Positions 4,703-9,383 of a stretch of 9,383 nt of DNA are shown in pieces. Position 1 is the first letter of the stretch. Every line of letters starts with the position of its first letter. Source of the stretch: Clostridia bacterium (GTDB taxonomy: Bacteria > Bacillota_A > Clostridia > Oscillospirales > CAG-272). The DNA lies in NCBI GenBank assembly GCA_017529175.1, contig JAFXNX010000247.1:1-9383 (forward strand). The letters are read 5' to 3'. Under the pieces are notes generated by a model. The model was not told where the DNA came from. It ran no database searches and saw only the letters and a list, made by a program, of their open reading frames with translations. The position numbers and the translations under genes were made by a program.

Positions 4703-5302
4703 TTATATATTCCGTCTTCCCTCGATGGCGCGGCGAAGAGTCACCTCGTCCGCGTACTCAAGGTCGCCGCCGACGGGCACGCCGTTGGCGATACGCGTCA
4801 CGGTAACGCCGAGGGGGGTTATGAGTTTAGATATATACATCGCGGTCGCTTCCCCTTCTACAGTCGGGTTTGTCGCGACTATGACCTCTCTCACCTCTCC
4901 GTCCGAGAGGCGGGAGAGCAATTCTTTTATCTTGAGTTTATCAGGCCCGATACCTCTCATAGGAGAGATCTCGCCGTGAAGGACGTGATAAAGCCCGGAG
5001 AATACTCCCGAGCGCTCTATCGCCATCAGCGCTCTCGAATCCTCGACCACGCATATAATGCCGCGATCGCGCTTCGGACTCTGACAGATGGGACAAACTT
5101 CCTCAGTCGAAATGTTCTGACAGCATGAGCAGAGCACGATCTTCGTTTTTACCGCCATTATCGCGTCGGCAAACTCGCGAACAGTCTCCTCCGGCAGGTC
5201 AAGAACTGAAAACGCCATACGAAGAGACGACTTTTTGCCCACTCCCTCAAGGCGGCGGAACATATCGGCAAGATGTTCAACCGGTTCCGTAAATTCAGCC
5301 AT
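4703..5302 (-). CDS. recR: Recombination mediator RecR (199 aa)
   Basis: RecR works with RecO (and RecF) to load RecA onto SSB-coated single-stranded DNA at gaps and breaks. The full family layout is present: N-terminal helix-hairpin-helix RLEGVGKKSSLRMAF (17-31), a C4 zinc site at Cys58, Cys61, Cys70 and Cys73 (CSCCQN...CPICQ), a Toprim domain from about residue 80 (ICVVEDSRALMAIE; EVIVATNPTVEGEATA), and the C-terminal Walker-B-like segment VTRIANGVPVGGDLEYADEVT (about 169-189). Length is the usual ~198-200. The ATG at 5302 is one base after the ybaB stop (TGATATG) and lacks a strong Shine-Dalgarno, so translation is probably coupled to ybaB. The gene order dnaX-ybaB-recR is the widespread bacterial one. 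RecR sits next to an SOS-controlled cluster but has no SOS box of its own in view. Confidence 0.98.
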   Translation of the reverse strand: MAEFTEPVEHLADMFRRLEGVGKKSSLRMAFSVLDLPEETVREFADAIMAVKTKIVLCSCCQNISTEEVCPICQSPKRDRGIICVVEDSRALMAIERSGVFSGLYHVLHGEISPMRGIGPDKLKIKELLSRLSDGEVREVIVATNPTVEGEATAMYISKLITPLGVTVTRIANGVPVGGDLEYADEVTLRRAIEGRRNI

Positions 5303-5303
5303 A

Positions 5304-5663
5304 TCAGAAAAGTCCGGGAATGCCGCCCATGTTGAGTGAGCCGGTCACTTTTCCCATTTCCTCGCTGTTAGTCTCGTTTACCTTCTTTATCGCTTCATTG
5401 ACTCCCGCGACGAGGATGTCGGAAAGCGTCTCGATGTCGTCGGGATCAACTATATCGGGGTCGATATCTATGGATAATACTTCGAGCTTGCCGTTGATCT
5501 TTACCGTTACGACGCCGCCGCCCGCTTTTATCTCATATTCTCTCTCGTCAAGCTCAGCCTGAAGATTCTGCATATCCTCCTGCATCTTCTGAGCCTGCTT
5601 CATGATACCCTGCATATTGGAAGGACCGGAGCCTCCGCGTCCTGCCGGAAGTCTTGCTTTCAT
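5304..5663 (-). CDS. ybaB: YbaB/EbfC family nucleoid-associated protein (119 aa)
   Basis: YbaB/EbfC proteins are small dimeric DNA-binding proteins, commonly encoded between dnaX and recR, with a role in nucleoid structure or recombination that is still poorly defined. The N-terminus MKARLP-Gly-rich, then SNMQGIMKQAQKMQEDMQNLQ (about residues 15-35) is the conserved helix; GGGVVTVKINGK (49-60) and IDPDIVDPDDIETLSD (67-82) are the beta core and family signature; the end MGKVTGSLNMGGIPGLF is also typical. Length is normal for Clostridia. The start ATG at 5663 has AGAGG about 9 bases upstream. It is separated from recR by one base and follows the dnaX C-terminal remnant (stop at 5699) by 35 bases. 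Confidence 0.96.
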   Translation of the reverse strand: MKARLPAGRGGSGPSNMQGIMKQAQKMQEDMQNLQAELDEREYEIKAGGGVVTVKINGKLEVLSIDIDPDIVDPDDIETLSDILVAGVNEAIKKVNETNSEEMGKVTGSLNMGGIPGLF

Positions 5664-5698
5664 TTTTATATACCTCTTTTAAAGAATTGTATTTCGGA

Positions 5699-5830
5699 TT
5701 ATTTATCGTTGTCAAAAAGCTCGTCGTACGGCTTTTTTGCGGCACTCTTGACTATGACCTCGACCTTCGCTGCGCGGTCGTTTATACGACACGCGATGAA
5801 CGCCTCTGACAGAAGCGCTTAACCCCGTCG
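5699..5830 (-). pseudogene. In-frame DnaX C-terminal segment beyond a double stop
   Basis: After the dnaX UGA (5833-5831) the same frame reads three codons, meets a second stop UAA (5821-5819), then stays open for 39 codons to TAA at 5701-5699. The protein would read ALLSEAFIACRINDRAAKVE, then VIVKSAAKKPYDELFDNDK. This looks like the alpha-helical end of the DnaX polymerase-binding domain as seen in other Clostridia (ILSEAL...KVEVI pattern). With it, DnaX would be about 550 residues, a normal tau length. In the +1 frame the gap reads DDGVK, which would join the two parts smoothly (VKTFF-DDGVK-ALLSEAF). So the sequence behaves as if one base were added in the T7 run and one lost about 12 bases later. 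It may be sequence error, true mutation, or recoding. Confidence 0.6.
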
Positions 5831-7351
5831 TCAAAAAAACGTTTTGACGAACTGGTTCGAGGTGACGATCCTTATGACGCTTCCGTCGTCGATAAGATAC
5901 GCCTTCGTTTCAGCGAGGAGCGCCCTCGCCATGAAGTTCTTTTTTCCGACGAACTCCGCGACGTCGGACAGATCCGGCACGGCTCTGAATCTTTCGTCAT
6001 ACGACTCGAAAGTCCCCGGCGTCGCCTTCACCGCTTTATCGGGCGCATTTTCATTTTTATCTTCCGGCGCCGAAGCGTCAGGGGTTTCCGTTACCTCATC
6101 CGCCGGCGCTGTTATGGCAGAATTGATCTTGGGCTTTTCATCCGTTCCAGACGCTTCCGGTATGACGGGCGGCTCTTCTCTTACCGATATGCCGGACGCC
6201 GAAAAAGACGCGACTTTGCGCTCAAGCTCGTCAATACGCGCGCTGAGCGACGCAACAGACGTGTCGAGCGACTCGTCGCAGAGCTTGAGAAGCGCGAACT
6301 CGGCGGTGATCCTCTTCATCTCCGGCATCCTGTTCATATCCCTTGCGGCGTCGTCGAGCACCTTTGAGCCGAAATAGAGCTTTGCAAGTGAAAAGAGTGA
6401 CGCCGAATCCTTGAGAAGAACGTAATCTTCCTCCGTGAGGTCGAGATAGCTCTTCGGGTCCGCGGCGTACTTCGCCACGAGCATATCGCGATAGAACGAC
6501 GTAAGCTCACGCCAGAACACCGCGACGTCCTTTGACGAGGCGGCAACGTCCGCGACTATCTCGAAAAGACGTCCGACGTCGCGCTTCGCTATTGCCTTCG
6601 CCGTATTTGATACCGTTTCGTATCCGCTGACGCCGAGTATATCCTTGACTCTCTGTACCGTCACGTCGGCGCCGCCTCCGGCGCAAAGGTCCATAAGACT
6701 TATCGCGTCTCTCATACCGCCGGATGCCTGCCGCGCTATAATACGCGACGCTTCGTCCTCGAGAGTTATGCCCTCGGAATCGGCGATATAACGCAAGCGG
6801 GAGACTATGACGTCGACAGGGATCCTTCTGAAATCGAATCTCTGACAGCGCGATACTACGGTCGACGGCAGTTTATACAGTTCCGTCGTCGCGAGGATGA
6901 ATACAACGTGCTCCGGCGGCTCTTCAAGCGTTTTGAGAAGCGCGTTGAACGCGCTGTCCGAGAGCATATGCACCTCGTCGATTATATAGACTCTCTTCTT
7001 CAGAAGAGCCGGAGGATACTGTACTTCCTCTTTTATACTTCTTATGTAGTCGACTCCTGTCTCGCTCGCCGCGTCCATTTCAACGACGTCCGTCGCGTTG
7101 CCGCGGTCTATCATACGGCAGGAATCGCACTCGCCGCATGGCTCTCCGTCCTTCGGTGACTCGCAGTTGACCGCCTTCGCGAGTATTTTCGCGCATGACG
7201 TTTTACCCGTTCCTCTCGAGCCGCAGAACAGATAAGCGTGAGAGACTCTGCCGGACGCCGCCTGATATTTGAGTATTGACGTTATGTGATCCTGTCCGCA
7301 AACGTCGTCAAACGTTTTGGAACGGTACTTTCTGTACAGAGCAACGTGCAT
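5831..7351 (-). CDS. dnaX: DNA polymerase III subunit gamma/tau (506 aa as read, C-terminus interrupted)
   Basis: DnaX forms the clamp-loader ATPase that opens the beta clamp, and as tau also ties polymerase to helicase. Visible parts: family start MHVALYRKYRSKTFDDVCGQ, Walker A GSRGTGKTS (44-52), zinc site Cys63/72/75/78, Walker B IIDEVHML (123-130), sensor 1 with the SRC arginine finger LPSTVVSRCQRF (161-172), sensor 2 GGMRDAISLMD, domain III (FWRELTSFYRDML), then an acidic Ala/Pro/Glu linker and part of the C-terminal domain. I chose ATG 7351 over GTG 7363: GTGAGGG then lies about 5 bases upstream of ATG, and homology starts there. The ORF ends KTFF-UGA after T7, about 50 residues short; the continuation is described at 5699-5830. 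SRP RNA precedes it by about 70 bases, as in B. subtilis. No strong separate dnaX promoter was found, so transcription may enter from the SRP RNA promoter. Confidence 0.96.
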   Translation of the reverse strand: MHVALYRKYRSKTFDDVCGQDHITSILKYQAASGRVSHAYLFCGSRGTGKTSCAKILAKAVNCESPKDGEPCGECDSCRMIDRGNATDVVEMDAASETGVDYIRSIKEEVQYPPALLKKRVYIIDEVHMLSDSAFNALLKTLEEPPEHVVFILATTELYKLPSTVVSRCQRFDFRRIPVDVIVSRLRYIADSEGITLEDEASRIIARQASGGMRDAISLMDLCAGGGADVTVQRVKDILGVSGYETVSNTAKAIAKRDVGRLFEIVADVAASSKDVAVFWRELTSFYRDMLVAKYAADPKSYLDLTEEDYVLLKDSASLFSLAKLYFGSKVLDDAARDMNRMPEMKRITAEFALLKLCDESLDTSVASLSARIDELERKVASFSASGISVREEPPVIPEASGTDEKPKINSAITAPADEVTETPDASAPEDKNENAPDKAVKATPGTFESYDERFRAVPDLSDVAEFVGKKNFMARALLAETKAYLIDDGSVIRIVTSNQFVKTFF

Positions 7352-7423
7352 ATCGACCCTCACTTGTGCTGATGAAATCCGTCGGATAAGGATAACCAGA
7401 TTTCCGACCTTTGCAATATCAAT

Positions 7424-7726
7424 AAAGCCGCACTGTTAGATCATACACCCGAAGATCGAGAAGGCTTTGACATACGCCGCCGCAACTTCCGCTCAAAACA
7501 GGCAACCTCACGGCACATCGAAGACACCGCTTAATGCTGCTTGGTTCCCCACCTGACATGGTTCACGGCTTTCGATTGCGCAAGACCCGTTCATCAACGC
7601 GGTACATTGCGGTGCAGACTACACCAAAGCGACCCTCAAATCGGGGATCCACCCCTGCTATAGCGGACTTCAGGTACAGGGAACCGCTGCCTCCCCGGCT
7701 GGTATGACCTAACGGTGTGGCTTTAC
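7424..7726 (-). ncRNA. ffs: Large (Bacillus-type) SRP RNA, about 300 nt
   Basis: SRP RNA scaffolds Ffh to target membrane and secreted proteins co-translationally. The diagnostic domain IV apex is on the minus strand at 7560-7530: TGTCAGGTGGGGAACCAAGC followed by AGCA, with the CAGG/AGCAG internal loop and GGAA tetraloop; the two closing pairs are GG/CC where E. coli and B. subtilis have CC/GG, a compensated swap. The 5' end (from about 7724) and 3' end (to 7424) pair over about 21 bases (AAAGCC-CAC-GTTAG-TCAT with its partner at 7424-7444) with two mismatches, giving the long helix 5 and the Alu-type domain absent from short SRP RNAs. The ends are estimated from this helix and the promoter, so they could be off by several bases. 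Position just upstream of dnaX matches B. subtilis scr. Confidence 0.95.
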
Positions 7727-7732
7727 TGATAA

Positions 7733-7761
7733 ATTATATCACAGATCTTATGTGATTTCAA
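7733..7761 (-). promoter_or_regulatory. SRP RNA promoter
   Basis: On the minus strand TTGAAA (7761-7756) and TATAAT (7738-7733) stand 17 bases apart, placing the start at about 7726, right at the 5' end of the SRP RNA terminal helix. The spacer TCACATAAGATCTGTGA is itself an inverted repeat (TCACA-N7-TGTGA) filling the whole 17 bases. Confidence 0.85.
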
Positions 7762-7800
7762 GAGTTTTACAAAATATTGTGTCGCGTGATGTGCAGTTTT

Positions 7801-7809
7801 CATATTATA
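7801..7809 (+). promoter_or_regulatory. Possible sporulation sigma -10 element before the sleL-like gene
   Basis: CATATTATA matches the mother-cell sigma-K -10 form CATANNNTA and loosely sigma-E/G forms. It ends 28 bases before the ATG of the sleL-like gene. I could not find a convincing -35 partner at the right distance, so this is weak. Confidence 0.2.
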
Positions 7810-7837
7810 AAACAAACAAGTCAAGGAGGATAGAAAA

Positions 7838-9115
7838 ATGATTTACACGGTAAGGCCCGGCGACACTCTGTTTGATATATCGCGGCGCTTCGGCATCCCT
7901 CTCTCTATACTGAAAAGCGACAACGGAAAGGATGACGGCGACGCGCTCGCAGTTGGCGAAGACCTCGTTATCCTGCCGCCTGCGCTCATATATACGGTAA
8001 GGGAGGGCGACACCGTATCGTCGATCGCGGAGCGCTACGGCATATCAACGAGAAAATTATTCAGAAACAATCCGTCGCTTGCCGGAAAAGAGGATCTTTA
8101 CCCCGGGCAGTCGCTTGTGATCTCGAGGAGCGACAGCGCGCAGACAGGAACAATACGCCTCAACGGCTATGCGTACCCGTTTATCGACGATACGGTACTT
8201 CGTTCATCTCTTCCCTATCTCACGTATCTTTCCGTCTTTACGCACGGGATAAAAAACGACGGGGGCCTTATCGCCCCGGAGGGCGCGGAAAGACTTGTTA
8301 GGGCGGCAAAGGAGTACGAAAGCGTCCCTCTTATGATGCTGACTTCTCTCAACGAATACGGCAACTTCTCAAACGAACTCGTCGAGAGCGTACTGTCGAG
8401 CGATGAGCTCACCCGCAGGGTGATAGATGAGACCGTAAAAGCGGTAAATGAGGGCGGATACGGAGGGGTAGACGTCGACTTTGAATACATTTCGGGAGAG
8501 CTTGCTTCGAGGTACGCAGACTTTATCAAAAAGCTGAAGCGCGCGCTCGGCGGCGAATATGAGGTGTTCGTCTCCCTCGCGCCGAAAACGTCTGACGATA
8601 TGCCGGGCATACTCTACGAAGGACACGACTACGCATCCCTCGGGGACGCCGCCGATCACGCTCTTTTGATGACGTACGAATGGGGGTATACTTACGGTTC
8701 TCCGCAGGCGGTCTCGCCTCTTGACAAAGTAGAAAAAGTCGCCGCCTACGCCGTCGGGCAGATCCCGCCGTCAAAACTGCTCCTCGGAATGCCGAATTAC
8801 GGCTACGACTTCAAACTTCCGTACATAAAAGGCGAGAGCGAGGCGACACCCACGTCAAACCTTGACGCGGTAAAGCTTGCGGTAAAGGAGAACGCGGAAA
8901 TCGTCTATGATGAAATATCAGAGGCGCCGTTCTTTACGTATACCGACAGCGAAGACGGCGCGCGCCACGTCGTATGGTTCGAGTCTGCAAGGAGCGTGCG
9001 AGCCATGGGAGAGCTCGCAAACCGAAACGGAATGTTCGGCGTCTCGATCTGGAATATCATGAAATTCTTCCCGCAAATGTACCTGCAGCTCGATTCGATG
9101 TTTGATATTCTATGA
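7838..9115 (+). CDS. sleL: Spore cortex-lytic N-acetylglucosaminidase, LysM-LysM-GH18 (425 aa)
   Basis: SleL/YaaH-type enzymes sit in the spore outer layers and cut cortex fragments during germination. The architecture is typical: LysM 1 (residues 2-47, IYTVRPGDTLFDISRRFGI), LysM 2 (51-96, IYTVREGDTVSSIAERYGIS), then a glycoside hydrolase family 18 barrel (about 105-425) with the catalytic motif VDVDFE (211-216; Asp212, Asp214 and acid Glu216), MTYEWGY (278-284) and the C-terminal GVSIWNI with Trp405. Length equals Bacillus SleL (~430). There is no signal peptide, as expected for proteins made in the mother cell and deposited through LysM. AAGGAGGA lies 7 bases upstream of the ATG. The gene runs opposite to the SRP RNA-dnaX block and ends one base from the convergent gerA-like gene. 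yaaH is also near dnaX in B. subtilis. A related coat-associated GH18 such as YdhD or YvbX is the alternative. Confidence 0.9.
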   Translation: MIYTVRPGDTLFDISRRFGIPLSILKSDNGKDDGDALAVGEDLVILPPALIYTVREGDTVSSIAERYGISTRKLFRNNPSLAGKEDLYPGQSLVISRSDSAQTGTIRLNGYAYPFIDDTVLRSSLPYLTYLSVFTHGIKNDGGLIAPEGAERLVRAAKEYESVPLMMLTSLNEYGNFSNELVESVLSSDELTRRVIDETVKAVNEGGYGGVDVDFEYISGELASRYADFIKKLKRALGGEYEVFVSLAPKTSDDMPGILYEGHDYASLGDAADHALLMTYEWGYTYGSPQAVSPLDKVEKVAAYAVGQIPPSKLLLGMPNYGYDFKLPYIKGESEATPTSNLDAVKLAVKENAEIVYDEISEAPFFTYTDSEDGARHVVWFESARSVRAMGELANRNGMFGVSIWNIMKFFPQMYLQLDSMFDIL

Positions 9116-9116
9116 T

Positions 9117-9383
9117 CTAATCAAACTTTTTCGGTCTGAAAAGGAGTCTTTTAAGAGCGGTTTTGTTGAACGGAATAAGCGGGTAAAGATAGCTGTTTCC
9201 GCCGTAGGTACGGTTGAATCCCGCAAGAAGGATGCCGAATACCATCCCCGCGATAAATCCCCACACGTTGAAGAGCGCAGTAAGCGCGAGCGTCATCATC
9301 CTGAGATATTTGAATGCGTATCCGAGTTCGTAGCTCGATTGAGTATAGTTCGCAACTGAGGCGAACGCCATATAAAGTATGAC
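9117..9383 (-). CDS. GerA-family spore germinant receptor subunit A (partial, C-terminal 88 residues)
   Basis: Only the end of the gene is present; it enters from the right edge in frame. The visible part fits the C-terminus of the GerAA/GerBA/GerKA family, inner spore membrane subunits of nutrient germinant receptors: ASVANYTQSSYELGYAFKYL corresponds to the conserved segment before the last membrane helix, MTLALTALFNVWGFIAGMVF is that helix, and LYPLIPFNKTALKRLLFR matches the usual PL-x-PF...LKD/R ending. The tail after it is short and basic. The stop TAG (9119-9117) is one base from the stop of the sleL-like gene on the other strand. With sleL it forms a germination-related pair and supports a spore-forming host. 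Which germinant it recognises cannot be said. Confidence 0.85.
   Translation of the reverse strand, partial: VILYMAFASVANYTQSSYELGYAFKYLRMMTLALTALFNVWGFIAGMVFGILLAGFNRTYGGNSYLYPLIPFNKTALKRLLFRPKKFD

Noticed and set aside
5815..5840. Single programmed -1 or +1 frameshift restoring full-length DnaX
   Set aside because: A +1 shift leads to a stop after 16 codons and a -1 shift gives an Arg-rich unrelated tail; only two opposite shifts reconnect with the DnaX-like C-terminus.
7352..7363. GTG start of dnaX at 7363
   Set aside because: The Shine-Dalgarno GTGAGGG overlaps that codon and fits the ATG at 7351, where DnaX proteins normally begin.

Overview
The window looks like chromosomal DNA from an endospore-forming member of the Clostridia (Firmicutes). 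The grounds are: a large Bacillus-type SRP RNA upstream of dnaX-ybaB-recR (the same gene order as around B. subtilis scr-dnaX-yaaK-recR), a YaaH/SleL-type spore cortex-lytic enzyme beside it, the C-terminus of a GerA-type germinant receptor subunit, Gram-positive Shine-Dalgarno sites, and LexA boxes of the Bacillus/Clostridium form. No taxon below class can be named from the sequence alone.

Right half (about 4.7-9.4 kb), host core: partial gerA-like gene (minus), sleL-like gene (plus, convergent with gerA and 1 base apart), then on the minus strand SRP RNA, dnaX, ybaB and recR. SRP RNA has its own near-consensus promoter and dnaX-ybaB-recR reads as one operon ending at a terminator-like hairpin. 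dnaX is odd: it stops at a UGA directly after a run of seven T, although about 40 codons of plausible DnaX C-terminus follow in the same frame behind a second stop. This is the pattern left by two compensating one-base shifts 12 bases apart.

Left half (1-4.7 kb), phage-like, all on the minus strand and co-directional with recR. Immediately behind the recR terminator there is a perfect-consensus promoter (TTGACA-17-TATAAT) with a LexA (SOS) box at its start site. It leads into small unrecognised genes: a doubtful 45-codon ORF, an 82-aa protein, a 68-aa single-pass membrane protein, and a 20-aa very basic micro-ORF. A hairpin follows, then a second strong promoter (TTGACA-17-TATGAT) and a ~156-nt leader carrying another SOS box and an attenuator-like set of mutually exclusive hairpins. 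Then come phage head genes: terminase large subunit, portal, a 132-aa unknown, and the start of a Prp/YsxB-type cysteine protease that runs off the window, in the place normally held by a capsid maturation protease.

Taken together, the left half is a DNA-packaging and head module whose two promoters appear tied to the SOS response through LexA boxes of near-identical sequence, without any integrase, repressor, or recognisable small terminase subunit in view. It may be the end of an ordinary prophage, a degraded one, or a domesticated element such as a gene transfer agent; the window cannot decide. The most unusual points are the leader architecture ahead of terL, the LexA boxes placed inside transcribed leaders, the phage-encoded Prp homologue, and the split dnaX.
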